Of a stretch of DNA of 64,000 bases, positions 10,870 to 20,511 are shown one piece after another. This DNA is from Candidatus Aquabacterium excrementipullorum. Lineage in GTDB: Bacteria > Pseudomonadota > Gammaproteobacteria > Burkholderiales > Burkholderiaceae_C. Under the pieces are notes generated by a model. The model did not search any database and was not told where the DNA came from. It saw only the letters and a list, made by a program, of their open reading frames with translations. Within the stretch, counting starts at the first letter, position 1; every line of letters starts with the position of its first letter. The stretch covers positions 1-64,000 of the forward strand of contig DXIO01000035.1 of NCBI GenBank assembly GCA_019112875.1. The letters are read 5' to 3'. The position numbers and the translations under genes are program-made.

Positions 10870-10980
10870 GGTGGAATCGCTCGGTGGGCAGGGGAGGCGT
10901 CATTTTAGCGGCTGTGCCCACGCCTGGCCACCAAGCCCCTGAACCGGCGCCCAGTCCCTGACAGACGCCACAATGCCCGC

Positions 10981-12006
10981 ATGCAAGAGATCGAACTGAA
11001 ATTCCAGATTCCCCCGCAGCAGGTCGATGCCGCGCGGGAGGCGCTGGCGCAGGCCGCCGGGCGCATCGAACCCCTGGGACTGCAGGCCGCCTATTTCGAC
11101 ACCGCCGACAGCCTGCTGGCCCGCCACAGGATGGCCTTGCGCGTGCGCCGCGAGGGCAACGACTGGGTACAGACCTTCAAAGCCGCCGGCCAGGACGCCA
11201 TGACCCGCGTGGAGGACAACCAGGCCACCAAGGCGCCACTGGACGGTCAGATCAAGCCCGACCTGGCCTTGCACACCGCCCCGGCAGTCCGCCAGGCCCT
11301 GGCCAAGGCTTGGGGGCGCGAGGAACTGGGCACCGTCACCTCGGACGACCTGGGCCTGAAGGCCGTGTACGCGACCCGCTTCGACCGCTGGGCCTGCCGC
11401 GAGCAGCATCCTCATGGTCAGGTCATCGTCTGCGTCGACATCGGCGAGGTACTCGCGGGCGAGTTGCGCGAACCGATCCAAGAGCTTGAAATAGAACTGG
11501 CCGAGGGGCGGGCCCAAGCCGTGATCGACACCGCCCGCCATTGGGTGGACCAGCACGGCGTCTGGCTGGACGTGCAATCCAAGGCCTACCGGGGCACCCG
11601 GCTTGCAAGGGCTGCCCGCGAAGGGCAAGCCGCCCCCGCGATCCCGCTGCCCAACCAACTGGACGCCTGGCTGGGCAAGGGCGATCCGAACCCGGCGAAG
11701 ATCCTGTCGGAGGCGCTGGACACCGCCGCCGGCAACTGGAGCGAGGTAGCCGCCGCCCGCCCCGGCTGGCCCGAGGCCCTGTTGGCCTGGCATGCCACCC
11801 TCTCCAGCCTCGCCGCACTGGCACAACGGCACGCCTCACTGCGCGATGCCCTGCCCACGGCGTTCTGGCAAACCACGGACGAGCTCATCACCGACCTGGC
11901 CCACCAGCAATCCCGCCAGCCCTCGTCAGGCGAAGCGCAAGCCCTGGCGCGCAGCGCATGCACCACCCATTGGGGCCTGGACCTGCTGACAGCGCTGCGA
12001 GGTTAA
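10981..12006 (+). CDS. CYTH domain protein, probable inorganic triphosphatase, with a divergent C-terminal helical region
   Basis: Residues 1 to about 200 form a CYTH tunnel domain: it starts with the signature EIELKF (3-8), followed by AYFDT, LRVRREG, and IQELEIELAEG. The family hydrolyses triphosphates with a divalent metal. The remaining ~140 residues are Ala/Leu-rich and helical-looking. They sit where YgiF-type proteins carry a CHAD domain, but are too short and lack an obvious set of repeated histidines, so this may be a decayed or reduced CHAD domain. Divergent from the DUF3460-scpA unit. The CYTH call is firm; the C-terminal interpretation is tentative. Confidence 0.82.
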   Translation: MQEIELKFQIPPQQVDAAREALAQAAGRIEPLGLQAAYFDTADSLLARHRMALRVRREGNDWVQTFKAAGQDAMTRVEDNQATKAPLDGQIKPDLALHTAPAVRQALAKAWGREELGTVTSDDLGLKAVYATRFDRWACREQHPHGQVIVCVDIGEVLAGELREPIQELEIELAEGRAQAVIDTARHWVDQHGVWLDVQSKAYRGTRLARAAREGQAAPAIPLPNQLDAWLGKGDPNPAKILSEALDTAAGNWSEVAAARPGWPEALLAWHATLSSLAALAQRHASLRDALPTAFWQTTDELITDLAHQQSRQPSSGEAQALARSACTTHWGLDLLTALRG

Positions 12007-12012
12007 GGCGTC

Positions 12013-13758
12013 TCAGCCCGCCACGATCTCGCCTGCCCTCTGCAAGGCCAGATCAACGGTAGGCAACACATTGCCCTGCCCGAACCGGGCATCCTGGCCA
12101 CTGCGGTGAAGCAGCCCCATGGGCTGTTCGTTCAGGCGACACAGCAGCAGCGTGCGCCCTTGGCGCTCCAGTTGCCGCTGCAACTGCATCAAGGCGTCCA
12201 GCCCCGAGGTGTCCATCGCGACCAGCCGCTGCAGGTCCAGCACCAGCACACGGGTGCCGGCAGGCAACTGCCCGGCCAAGACCTCCACCTTGCCCACGGC
12301 CCCGAAGAACAGCGCGCCATACAGCTGGTAGACCTGCGTGCCTGCCGGCCACACGCCCTGGGGCGCCGCCACCGCCTCCACGCGGAACAGCGCGCTCATG
12401 CGGTAGATGAAGAACACGCAGGCCAGCACCAGACCAACCTCCACCGCCACCGTGAGGTCGAACACGACAGTGAGCACGAAGGTGCCGACCAGGATCGTGC
12501 GGTAGGTGAAGTTGAACTGCCGCAGGCGCACGAACTCGTGCCACTCGCCCATGTTCCAGGCGACGAACAGCAAGATGCCCGCGAGCACCGGCAAGGGCAC
12601 GTGCACGGCCAGCGGCGCCGCCACCAGCACGATCATCAGCAGCGCCAGCGCATGGACCATGCCGGCCACCGGGCTGGTGGCCCCTGCCCGCACATTGGTC
12701 ACCGTGCGGGCAATGGTGCCCGTGGCCGGGATCCCGCCGAAGAACGGCGCCACGACATTGGCCACACCCTGGGCCATCAACTCCTGATTGGGATCGTGGC
12801 GCGGATGGTCGGCCATGTTGTCGGCCACGCGGGCGCACAGCAGCGATTCGATCGAACCCAGCAGCGCGATGGTGACCGTGGGCATGAAGAGTTGGCGCAC
12901 CCCATCCCAGGTAAAGGCGGGCCATTCAAAGCCCGGCAGCGACTGTGGAATGCCGCCGAACTTGCTGCCGATCGTCTGCACCGGCAGATCGAGCGCAGCC
13001 GTGAGCGTCCCCAGCAGCACCAAGGCCACGATGGGTCCAGGCATCCGCGAGGCCATCTTCAGCGAGCGCTCCAGCCGGGTCGAGCCCGTCAGCCGCGGCG
13101 ACGTGAACAGCCGAGGCCAGACGAACAGCAGCGCCAGCGTGGCGGCCCCCAGCCCGAAGGCAAAGACATTGAACTGGTGCTGGTGCGCCCACAGCGTGCG
13201 GATCTGCCCGACAAAATCGGCCGGCATGTGCGCCGGCATCAACCCGAACAGGTCCTTGAGCTGCGACAGCGCGATCAGCACCGCGATGCCGTTGGTGAAG
13301 CCGATGACGATGCTGACCGGGATGTAGCGCACCAGCACGCCCAGCTTGAACAGTCCCAGCAGGAACATCAGCGCGCCGGCCAGCACGGTCGAGATCAGCA
13401 GGTTGGCCAAACCGTATTGTTCGATGATGCCGTAGACGATGACGATGAAAGCCCCCGCCGGCCCGCCGATCTGCACGCTGGAGCCGCCCAGGGCCGAGAT
13501 CAGGAAGCCCGCGATGATGGCCGTGAACAACCCGGCCTCGGGCTTCACCCCGGACGCGATGGCGAAGGCCATGGCCAGCGGCAAGGCGACGATGCCCACC
13601 GTGAGGCCGGCGGCCAGGTCCACGAAGAAGCGGCCCCGGTTGTAGTCCTTGAGCGCATCGACCAGCCTCGGGCGGAACGGGGCCAGGTCCAGCCCGGCGG
13701 TCCAGGTGCGCCAATGCGGCGTGCGTCGGCCGCGTGTCGATCCATCAGGCGTGCTCAT
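12013..13758 (-). CDS. SulP family inorganic anion transporter with STAS domain
   Basis: A 581-residue inner-membrane permease. The N-terminal core has the SulP hallmarks DLAAGLTVGIVALPLAMAFA, followed by repeated glycine-rich membrane segments (GGSSVQIGGPAGAF, GFTNGIAVLIALSQLKDL). The last ~120 residues form a cytoplasmic STAS domain around VLDLQRLVAMDTSGLDAL. The family carries sulfate, bicarbonate or other anions; the sequence alone does not say which. The frame extends 12 codons further upstream, but the chosen ATG (MSTPDGS) gives a normal hydrophilic N-terminus. It ends 6 bases from the convergent CYTH gene. No partner gene is adjacent. Confidence 0.9.
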   Translation of the reverse strand: MSTPDGSTRGRRTPHWRTWTAGLDLAPFRPRLVDALKDYNRGRFFVDLAAGLTVGIVALPLAMAFAIASGVKPEAGLFTAIIAGFLISALGGSSVQIGGPAGAFIVIVYGIIEQYGLANLLISTVLAGALMFLLGLFKLGVLVRYIPVSIVIGFTNGIAVLIALSQLKDLFGLMPAHMPADFVGQIRTLWAHQHQFNVFAFGLGAATLALLFVWPRLFTSPRLTGSTRLERSLKMASRMPGPIVALVLLGTLTAALDLPVQTIGSKFGGIPQSLPGFEWPAFTWDGVRQLFMPTVTIALLGSIESLLCARVADNMADHPRHDPNQELMAQGVANVVAPFFGGIPATGTIARTVTNVRAGATSPVAGMVHALALLMIVLVAAPLAVHVPLPVLAGILLFVAWNMGEWHEFVRLRQFNFTYRTILVGTFVLTVVFDLTVAVEVGLVLACVFFIYRMSALFRVEAVAAPQGVWPAGTQVYQLYGALFFGAVGKVEVLAGQLPAGTRVLVLDLQRLVAMDTSGLDALMQLQRQLERQGRTLLLCRLNEQPMGLLHRSGQDARFGQGNVLPTVDLALQRAGEIVAG

Positions 13759-13815
13759 CGAATCGTCCTGTTGCAAGCTCGATGCCAAGGCCACCAGCCT
13801 ACCGCAGCGCCAACG

Positions 13816-13840
13816 GAAAAGGGGCGCCAGGCGCCCCTTT
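13816..13840 (-). terminator. Rho-independent terminator of the PEP-CTERM-like gene
   Basis: A perfect inverted repeat, AAAGGGGCGC (13818-13827) / GCGCCCCTTT (13831-13840) with a 3-base loop. On the minus strand it ends in a short T run. It lies 27 bases past the stop of the secreted-protein gene and before the SulP gene, so it separates the two. Confidence 0.75.
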
Positions 13841-13867
13841 CAAGCAACACCGGATGTGTCCAGCCTG

Positions 13868-14509
13868 TCAGCTGTGCCGGCGCTTGCGGCAGCGCGAGGC
13901 CGCCCACACCAAGGGCAAGGAGGCCAGCGCCATGCCGCCGGCGGAAGCTTCAGGCACCGGCGCATAGAAATCCACTTCATCGACGAAAGTCCAGGGGCCA
14001 TCCGATGAGAAGCGCGCCTGCACGCGGATGCGGTCCGACACGATGCCCAGGCCCGACAAGGTCAGAAAACCGTGGGCCGACGTGTTGGACGGATCGACAT
14101 CGCGGGCGCTGTCCTCCGGCGTGTTCAGCGTGCCGACGCTCTGCCAGGCACCGGCCACCCAGGCGAACACCTCCAGCGACGGCAGCACCACATCGTCCAC
14201 CCGGTTCTGCGTGGTGCCGAAGGCCACGGTGTCCACGGCCACCGGCCCGGCGAAGCTGAAATCGATGTTGACGATAGGCTGGCCGCTCCATCCCACCCAT
14301 TCAGCGGCGGGGCCGTTGCCCAGGTCAGCCGCCCAGCCGGCCACGCCATAGCGTCCGTCAGTCAGCTCCTGCCCACCGTCGTGGTAACAGTAGGTGCCGC
14401 AACTGGTGGCTTGGTCGAGGGTGTAGCTGGTAGGCAGGACTTCGGTGGCCGCTTGCGCCAGGCCAAGACCCAGGCTCAAACCGGCGAACAGCAAGGTGCT
14501 GCGGATCAT
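13868..14509 (-). CDS. Secreted protein with a variant PEP-CTERM sorting signal
   Basis: A 213-residue exported protein of unknown function. It has a cleavable signal peptide (MIRSTLLFAGLSLGLGLAQA, cleavage near residue 20). A beta-rich middle region (VDTVAFGTTQN...LEVFAWV, RIRVQARFSSDGPWTFVDEVDFY) resembles discoidin-like folds in PEP-CTERM proteins. The C-terminus reads VPEA, a hydrophobic stretch and a basic end (RCRKRRHS). This is the tripartite PEP-CTERM layout, with Ala replacing the second Pro. Such proteins are processed by exosortase and linked to surface or EPS-associated functions; no exosortase gene is in this window. Two cysteines (SCGTYCYH) near the mature N-terminus could form a disulfide. 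Sorting call moderate, function unknown. Confidence 0.68.
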   Translation of the reverse strand: MIRSTLLFAGLSLGLGLAQAATEVLPTSYTLDQATSCGTYCYHDGGQELTDGRYGVAGWAADLGNGPAAEWVGWSGQPIVNIDFSFAGPVAVDTVAFGTTQNRVDDVVLPSLEVFAWVAGAWQSVGTLNTPEDSARDVDPSNTSAHGFLTLSGLGIVSDRIRVQARFSSDGPWTFVDEVDFYAPVPEASAGGMALASLPLVWAASRCRKRRHS

Positions 14510-14619
14510 GTCGTTTCTCCTGTGTGATGCGTGTGGCGACGCCCGTCAACAACCAGGCGCGCCGACACTACCTCACAGAAAGCCTGTCCGCAATCCCTCT
14601 GCCAGAACCCCCTGGGGAT

Positions 14620-16752
14620 TCAGCGCACCCGCATGCCCGGTTGCGCCCCCGCCACGGGCTCCAGCACGTAGATGCCCGGAGTGCCCTTTTCATCGGCGTG
14701 CGAGGCGGCCAGCACCATGCCTTCGCTCACGCCGAACTTCATCTTGCGCGGCGCCAGGTTGGCCACCATCACGGTGTGCTTGCCGATCAGGTCCTCAGGC
14801 TTGTAGGCCTCCTTGATGCCGGAGAAGACATTGCGCGTGCGCCCCTCGCCCACGTCCAGCGTCAGGCGCAGCAGCTTGGTGCTGCCTTCCACGTGCTCGG
14901 CGTTGACGATCTTGGCGATACGCAGATCGATCTTGGTGAAATCGTCGATGGTGATCGTGGGGGCGATGTCCTCGCCGCCGGGCCGCCCCAAGGCGAGGCC
15001 CCCCTCGGGGGGCATGGAGGCAGTCCCTTGTCCGCCGCCAGGCTTCGGGGCTTCGACCACGGGGGCCGGCGCTTCGAACAAGGCTTCCAGCATCTTGGGA
15101 TCCACACGTTGCATCAGGTGCTTGTACTCACCGATGGTGTGCACGCCCAGCAGCTCCTGGCTCTTGGCCAGGCTCATCGGCGTCACGTTCAGGAAGGCCT
15201 CGACCTGGCCGGCCAGCGCGGGCAGCACGGGCTTGAGGTAGATCGTCAGGATGCGGAAGGCCTCGATGCACACGGTGCAGACATCGTGCAGGCGGGCGTC
15301 CTGCCCTTCTTGCTTGGCCAGCTCCCAGGGCTTGTTGGCATCGACGTACTCGTTGACGCGGTCGGCCAGCAGCATGATCTCGCGCAGCACCTTGCCCAGT
15401 TCACGCTCCTCAAACAGCGTGGTCACCGTGGGCAGGCCGGCCTGCAGGGTGGCCAGCAGCGCCTTGCCATCGGCGGCCAGGTGCTGGGTCAGGCGGCCCT
15501 GGAAGCGCTTGCTCAGGAAGCCCGCCGCACGGCTGGCGATGTTGATGTACTTGCCCACCAGGTCACTGTTGACCCGGGCGACGAAGTCGTCCTTGTTGAA
15601 GTCGACGTCTTCCACGCGGCTGTTGAGCTTGGCCGCGATGTAGTAGCGCAGCCATTCGGCGTTCATGCCCAGGCTCAGGTACTTGAGCGGATCCAGGCCG
15701 GTGCCACGGCTCTTGGACATCTTCTCGCCGTTGTTCACGGTCATGAAGCCGTGCACGTTGACTTGGGTTGGCAGCTTGCGGCCGCTGAACTGCAGCATCG
15801 CGGGCCAGAACAGCGTGTGGAAATAGGTGATGTCCTTGCCGATGAAGTGCACCTGCTCCACGGCGGGATCGGCCATGAACTCGTCGAAGCTGCGCGATTC
15901 GCCGTAGGTGGCCTTCGGGCCGCCGGATGCGAAGTAGCTCTTGAGCGAGGCCAGGTAGCCGATGGGCGCGTCCAGCCACACGTAGAAGTACTTGCCCGGC
16001 GCATCGGGGATCTCGATACCGAAGTAAGGCGCGTCGCGGCTGATGTCCCAGTCGCCCAGGCCGCCCTCGCCGTTCTCTTCCTTGGTGAACCACTCGCGGA
16101 TCTTGTTGGCGACCTCGGACTGCAGCTTGCCGTCCTGCGTCCAGTTCTGCAGGAACTCCACGCAGCGTGGATCGGACAGCTTGAAGAAGTAGTGGTCGCT
16201 GGTCTTCATGACCGGCGTGGCGCCGCTGAGCGCCGAGTACGGGTTCTTCAGCTCGGTGGGCGCGTAGACGGCACCGCACACCTCGCACGAATCGCCGTAC
16301 TGGTCCTTCGCGCCGCACTTGGGACACTCGCCCTTGATGAAGCGGTCGGGCAGGAACATGCCCTTGTCCGGGTCGAAGAACTGCTCGATCGGGCGCACGG
16401 TGATCAGGCCGGCGGCCTTGAGCGCCAGGTAGACCTCGCGGGCCAGCTCGTGGTTCTCGGGGCTGTCGGTGCTGGACCAGTGGTCGAAGCTGATGTGAAA
16501 GCCGTCCAGGTACGGCTTGCGGCCCGCGGCGATGTCGGCCACGAACTGCTGCGGTGTCTTGCCGGCCTTCTCGGCCGCGATCATGATCGGCGCGCCGTGC
16601 GCATCGTCCGCGCCCACGAAGTGCACCTGGTTGCCCTGCATGCGTTGGAAACGCACCCAGATGTCGGCCTGGATGTATTCCATGATGTGGCCGATGTGAA
16701 AATGGCCATTGGCATAGGGCAGCGCGGTGGTGACGAAAAGCTGGCGTGGCAT
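14620..16752 (-). CDS. metG: Methionyl-tRNA synthetase
   Basis: Charges tRNA-Met, including the initiator tRNA. 710 residues starting [16 protein letters not shown], with the class I HIGH signature at 19-22, a four-Cys zinc knuckle (CPKCGAKDQ...CEVCG), KMSKS at 344-348, the anticodon-binding helical domain, and a C-terminal EMAPII/Trbp111-like tRNA-binding domain ([19 protein letters not shown] onwards). The frame runs 18 codons further upstream, but the chosen ATG matches the family start. The linker before the C-terminal domain is Pro/Gly-rich and contains a GC-only palindrome (see the repeat entry). Divergent from the Mrp/ApbC gene. Confidence 0.97.
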   Translation of the reverse strand: MPRQLFVTTALPYANGHFHIGHIMEYIQADIWVRFQRMQGNQVHFVGADDAHGAPIMIAAEKAGKTPQQFVADIAAGRKPYLDGFHISFDHWSSTDSPENHELAREVYLALKAAGLITVRPIEQFFDPDKGMFLPDRFIKGECPKCGAKDQYGDSCEVCGAVYAPTELKNPYSALSGATPVMKTSDHYFFKLSDPRCVEFLQNWTQDGKLQSEVANKIREWFTKEENGEGGLGDWDISRDAPYFGIEIPDAPGKYFYVWLDAPIGYLASLKSYFASGGPKATYGESRSFDEFMADPAVEQVHFIGKDITYFHTLFWPAMLQFSGRKLPTQVNVHGFMTVNNGEKMSKSRGTGLDPLKYLSLGMNAEWLRYYIAAKLNSRVEDVDFNKDDFVARVNSDLVGKYINIASRAAGFLSKRFQGRLTQHLAADGKALLATLQAGLPTVTTLFEERELGKVLREIMLLADRVNEYVDANKPWELAKQEGQDARLHDVCTVCIEAFRILTIYLKPVLPALAGQVEAFLNVTPMSLAKSQELLGVHTIGEYKHLMQRVDPKMLEALFEAPAPVVEAPKPGGGQGTASMPPEGGLALGRPGGEDIAPTITIDDFTKIDLRIAKIVNAEHVEGSTKLLRLTLDVGEGRTRNVFSGIKEAYKPEDLIGKHTVMVANLAPRKMKFGVSEGMVLAASHADEKGTPGIYVLEPVAGAQPGMRVR
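14975..15045 (-). repeat. GC-rich palindromic element inside the metG linker
   Basis: Within the coding region there is a perfect 7-bp inverted repeat, GCCCCCC (14998-15004) / GGGGGGC (15007-15013), preceded by GGCCGCCCCAAGGCGAG. The pattern resembles short dispersed intergenic repeats that I recall from Comamonadaceae-like genomes. On the minus strand it reads in frame as the Gly/Pro-rich linker before the tRNA-binding domain. Whether it is a true repeat insertion or ordinary linker drift needs a genome-wide copy count. Boundaries are approximate. Confidence 0.4.
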
Positions 16753-16911
16753 GGTGGGGCGATGGTGGGTGGCCGGAAGGCAACGCGCGAAGCGTTGAAT
16801 GGCCACGGTAGGGAGACCCTTCCCATTTTAGGGCGCTAGACTGGGCATCCGGGATTCCGCCTCCGTGCGGCCCCGCGCCTTCCGCAGTTTTCTCCCCGTC
16901 CGCCTGTCCGC

Positions 16912-18054
16912 ATGAGTTTCTCTCCCCGCTCCGCCGCCGAGACCGCCCTGGTCGATGCCCTCAAGACCGTTGCCGATCCCCTGACCGGCAAGGATTGGGT
17001 GTCCACACGCCAGCTCCAGAACCTCGTGGTCGATGGCACGAAGGCGGTCCTGGACATCGACCTGGGCTACCCGGCACGCAGCCAGTGGCCCGCCTACACC
17101 GAACTGGTGGCCGAGGCGCTCAAGGGCGTGGCCGGCATCACCGAGGTCGCCGTGAACTGGGGGCTCAAGGTCATCACCCACGCCGTGCCGCGTGGCATGA
17201 CCGCGTTGCCTGGCGTGAAGAACCTGGTGGCCGTGGCCTCCGGCAAGGGCGGCGTGGGCAAGAGCACCACCGCCGTCAACCTGGCCCTGGCCCTGGCGGC
17301 CGAAGGCGCCCGCGTGGGCATGCTCGACGCCGACATCTACGGCCCCAGCCAGCCGCTGATGCTGGGCCTGTCCGGCAAACCGGACAGCCCCGACGGCAAG
17401 ACCATCACCCCGCCGGTCAACCACGGCATCCAGATGATGTCCATCGGCCTGCTGGTGGCCGACCAGGCGCCCACGATCTGGCGCGGCCCCATGGCCACCC
17501 AGGCGCTGGACCAACTGCTGCGCCTGAGCAACTGGGGCGAGCCGGATCAGCCGCTCGATTACCTGATCGTCGACATGCCTCCGGGCACCGGCGACATCCA
17601 CCTCACCCTCAGCCAGCGCGCGCCGCTCACCGCCGCCGTGGTCGTGACCACGCCGCAGGACATCGCCCTGCTGGACGCGCGCAAGGGCCTGCGCATGTTC
17701 GAGAAGGTCAGCGTGCCGGTGCTGGGCGTGGTCGAGAACATGGCGGTGTACCACTGCCCACAGTGCGGCCACGAGGCCCACATCTTCGGCGAACACGGCG
17801 GCCAGCGCTTGGCCGATGAAGGCGGCGTGAAGCTGCTGGGCTCGCTGCCGCTGGACCTGAAGATCCGCCAGCAGGCCGATTCGGGGCAGCCCACGCTGGT
17901 GTCCGATCCGGACAGCCGCGCCGCCGAGCTCTACCGCGACATCGCTCGCCGGGCAGCCGCGCTGGTCGCGCTGCTGCCCAAGGACTATTCATCGAAGCTG
18001 CCCGGCGTGCAGGTGATCCAGCCTGCTGGCACGCCCACCCCGCCCCAGAGTTGA
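16912..18054 (+). CDS. apbC: Mrp/ApbC family iron-sulfur cluster carrier ATPase
   Basis: A 380-residue cytoplasmic P-loop protein that binds and delivers Fe-S clusters. Residues 1 to about 100 form a MIP18/DUF59-like domain. The deviant Walker A GKGGVGKS starts at residue 111, followed by DADIYGPSQP, VDMPPGTGDIHL, and the cluster-binding CPQC (Cys282, Cys285) in VYHCPQCGHEAHIFG. Divergent from metG, a pairing often seen in beta-proteobacteria. The sensor kinase gene follows after 56 bases. Length and motifs are typical. Confidence 0.93.
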   Translation: MSFSPRSAAETALVDALKTVADPLTGKDWVSTRQLQNLVVDGTKAVLDIDLGYPARSQWPAYTELVAEALKGVAGITEVAVNWGLKVITHAVPRGMTALPGVKNLVAVASGKGGVGKSTTAVNLALALAAEGARVGMLDADIYGPSQPLMLGLSGKPDSPDGKTITPPVNHGIQMMSIGLLVADQAPTIWRGPMATQALDQLLRLSNWGEPDQPLDYLIVDMPPGTGDIHLTLSQRAPLTAAVVVTTPQDIALLDARKGLRMFEKVSVPVLGVVENMAVYHCPQCGHEAHIFGEHGGQRLADEGGVKLLGSLPLDLKIRQQADSGQPTLVSDPDSRAAELYRDIARRAAALVALLPKDYSSKLPGVQVIQPAGTPTPPQS

Positions 18055-18110
18055 ACCAGGCCGCGGCGGGCGGCTCCAACACCCCACACCCCTTCGCATT
18101 GCGTTGCCTC

Positions 18111-20369
18111 ATGGACCTGAACCCTTCTGACGACTGGTTTGACCTGGTCCCCTCGGCCCTCGCCGAGTTCGATGAGCAGGGCCGCTGGCTGCGGCACAAC
18201 CACGCTTTCGCCGCCCTGGTGGAGCAGACGCCCACCCCCGGTCAGCACCTTTCAGGCGCCGCACCGCACGTACAGCAGCTCACCGGCTGGGACACGCCCC
18301 TGGCGCTGCTGGGACTGCGTCCAGGCGAAGGAGCCTTCCCGACCCGTGTGCACGTCACCCGCGCCGACCTGACGCCTTTCGTGCTGATGGGCAAGGTGCA
18401 CGTGGCGGCCTCGTTCACCCATGGCAACGAACGCAAGCTGCTGTGCATCGCCTGGAGCGCCACGCCCAGCACCACCGGCGAGGCCACCGCCCAGCCGCAT
18501 CCGGCGCTGGACACCGAACCGCTGCTGCACGAGCTCACCACCATCCTGGAGAGCTCGCCCGCCGGCATCGCCTACCTGCGCGCAGACACGCTCGTGCGCT
18601 GCAACCGCCGCTTCGAGCGCATGCTGGGCATGGAGCCCGGCACGCTCACCGGCCAGCAGCTCGACGCCCTGCTCGGCCACGACCCGCGCATCAAGCGCGT
18701 GGCCACCGAATCAGTCGCCCGCCTGCAGCAGGAGCCGCAGTACGAGAGCGAGCTCGAGATCGACGTGCCCGGCAAGCCGACCATGTGGTACGCCCTGTCG
18801 ATCAAGCGCATCGGCAACACCGGCGGCCCGCTGGAGGCCATCGCCGTGCTGTCGGACATCACCCGCATTCGCGCGCAGAAAGCGCAGCTGGAGGCCATGG
18901 GCCGCGACCTGGCCCTGCAGGCCGACCGCACGCGCGCCATCCTCGATTCGGTGTTCGTCGGCATCGTCACGCTCGATGCCAACGGCATCTCGTGGATGAA
19001 CCGCTCGGCCCGCCGCATGTTCGGCGGCGACCTGCCCGATTTCGTCGGTCAGCCGCTGGCCACCGTGGCCACATCGGATCTGGACCACCCTTTCCGCATG
19101 ACCGAGTACCTGGACGACCTGCTCGACGGCCAGTCGCACACCTTCGAGTGCCAGGTCATGGGCCGCGACGGCCGCGTCTTCTGGGTGGTGGGCAACGCCG
19201 TGGTCACGTTGGGCGAGTTCAACCAGCGTCAGACCACCTACGCCCTGCTCGACATCGACCGCCGCCGCCAGGCGGAGGCCCGCTCCGCCGAGGCCGAAGC
19301 CACGCTCAAGCGCATCATCGAGATGGCACCCATGGCCATCAGCGTGCACGAAGCCTCGTCGCTGCGCGTGCTGCAGGCCAACAAGGGTGCGGCCGGATTT
19401 CTGCAACGTGACCCCAACCAGGCCCTGGGCGAGCCGCCCGAGACCCTGTTCCCCGAGGCACGTGCGCGGCAACTGCGCGCCGAGATGCAAAGCGCCCTGG
19501 ACACCAATGCACCAGTGCACCGCGAGCACAAGGTGGTGCTGGGCAGCATGGCAGACAACGGCGACAGCAAGCCGCCCGCCCAGATCTGGGACGTGAACTA
19601 CCTGCCCCTGGGCAGCGAAGACCAGCCATCCGACCAGTTGCTGGTCGTGGCCTCCGACATCACCGAGCAGCGCGCCGCCGAAAAAGCCCGTCTGGATGCG
19701 GCCATCGCCCAGCGCGAAATGCTGGTGCGCGAAGTGCACCACCGCATCAAGAACAACCTTCAGGGCGTGGCCGGCCTGCTGCAGCAGATCGCCCAGCGCA
19801 AGCCCGAGGTCGCCTCGGCCATCGCCGAGGTGGTGGGTCAGGTGCAGGCTATCGCGCAGGTCTATGGCCTGCAGGTGGGCGCGGGCGGCCCCCTGCGCCT
19901 GCACAGCGTGGTCGAGGCCATCGCGTCATCCGTGCAGAAAACCTTCGGCCATCCGATCTCGCTCACGCTGGAAGGCACACAGATCAACGACTGGCAACTG
20001 CCCGAGGCCGAATCCATCCCCATCGCCCTGAGCCTGAACGAGCTGCTCACCAACGCCCACAAGCACAGCGACAAGGGCTCGCCCATCGCGTGCGGCATGA
20101 GCAGCGACGAGCAGGGCGTGGTCATCTGCATCCGCAACCGCGGCCACATGCCCGAAGGCTTCACGATGGACCGCATCCGCGGCGGTGTGTCAGGCCTGGG
20201 CCTGGTGAGGGCCCTGTTGCCGCGCCGCAGTTCCACCATCCAGATTCAGCAGGACGGCGCCCAGGTGCTCACGCGCCTGCAACTGAAACCCCCGGGCATC
20301 AGTTTGTCGCCCTACCCCCCGAATCTGGGTGAACCTGCTGGTCAACAGTTCGCTCTTTGGCCACAATAG
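18111..20369 (+). CDS. PAS-domain sensor histidine kinase, HisKA_2 type
   Basis: A 752-residue soluble kinase with no clear membrane segment. About four PAS-like sensor units occupy residues 1 to about 520 (for example TILESSPAGIAYLRADTLVRCNRRFERMLG, in which bulky sensor pockets are implied, and ILDSVFVGIVTLDANGISWMN). The dimerisation/phosphoacceptor part is LVREVHHRIKNNLQ with His543/His544, the HisKA_2 signature. A HATPase follows (ALSLNELLTNAHKHSD). Kinases of this class commonly pair with ANTAR regulators, and one is next door (142 bases downstream). The ligand is unknown; PAS domains could bind a small molecule, haem or flavin. The frame opens at a TTG overlapping the previous stop, but the ATG used here (MDLNPSDDW) is more plausible. 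Confidence 0.87.
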   Translation: MDLNPSDDWFDLVPSALAEFDEQGRWLRHNHAFAALVEQTPTPGQHLSGAAPHVQQLTGWDTPLALLGLRPGEGAFPTRVHVTRADLTPFVLMGKVHVAASFTHGNERKLLCIAWSATPSTTGEATAQPHPALDTEPLLHELTTILESSPAGIAYLRADTLVRCNRRFERMLGMEPGTLTGQQLDALLGHDPRIKRVATESVARLQQEPQYESELEIDVPGKPTMWYALSIKRIGNTGGPLEAIAVLSDITRIRAQKAQLEAMGRDLALQADRTRAILDSVFVGIVTLDANGISWMNRSARRMFGGDLPDFVGQPLATVATSDLDHPFRMTEYLDDLLDGQSHTFECQVMGRDGRVFWVVGNAVVTLGEFNQRQTTYALLDIDRRRQAEARSAEAEATLKRIIEMAPMAISVHEASSLRVLQANKGAAGFLQRDPNQALGEPPETLFPEARARQLRAEMQSALDTNAPVHREHKVVLGSMADNGDSKPPAQIWDVNYLPLGSEDQPSDQLLVVASDITEQRAAEKARLDAAIAQREMLVREVHHRIKNNLQGVAGLLQQIAQRKPEVASAIAEVVGQVQAIAQVYGLQVGAGGPLRLHSVVEAIASSVQKTFGHPISLTLEGTQINDWQLPEAESIPIALSLNELLTNAHKHSDKGSPIACGMSSDEQGVVICIRNRGHMPEGFTMDRIRGGVSGLGLVRALLPRRSSTIQIQQDGAQVLTRLQLKPPGISLSPYPPNLGEPAGQQFALWPQ

Positions 20370-20447
20370 GGAACTCGCAGTACAAAATAAACACAAATCA
20401 TTCAACATAAGCAATAAAAACTCGGTTTGCGGTTTGCATGGAAGGCG

Positions 20448-20469
20448 GGTGATCGCTTGATGGATCACC
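20448..20469 (+). promoter_or_regulatory. Stem-loop in the leader of the ANTAR regulator gene
   Basis: A perfect 7-bp stem GGTGATC (20448-20454) / GATCACC (20463-20469) with an 8-base loop, 43 bases before the ATG. The preceding 70 bases are unusually AT-rich for this genome and could hold a promoter separate from that of the kinase. There is no T run, so it is not a terminator. It is one arm of what might be an ANTAR-responsive leader, but the second hairpin and the A1/G4 hexaloops expected of that motif are not evident. Confidence 0.35.
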
Positions 20470-20511
20470 AGGACGCGGCACCACCAGCACCCCGGGCAGC
20501 GACCCGACATC

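Noticed and set aside
10628..10921. Upstream extension of scpA to 10921
   Set aside because: It overlaps the DUF3460 gene and is Pro/Gly/Arg-rich non-coding composition; relatives start near the GTG chosen.
12106..14259. A 717-codon plus-strand frame across the SulP and secreted-protein genes
   Set aside because: Gln/His/Arg-rich shadow that crosses a terminator and two real genes.
14524..16839. A 771-codon plus-strand open frame across metG
   Set aside because: Antisense shadow of metG; no domain.
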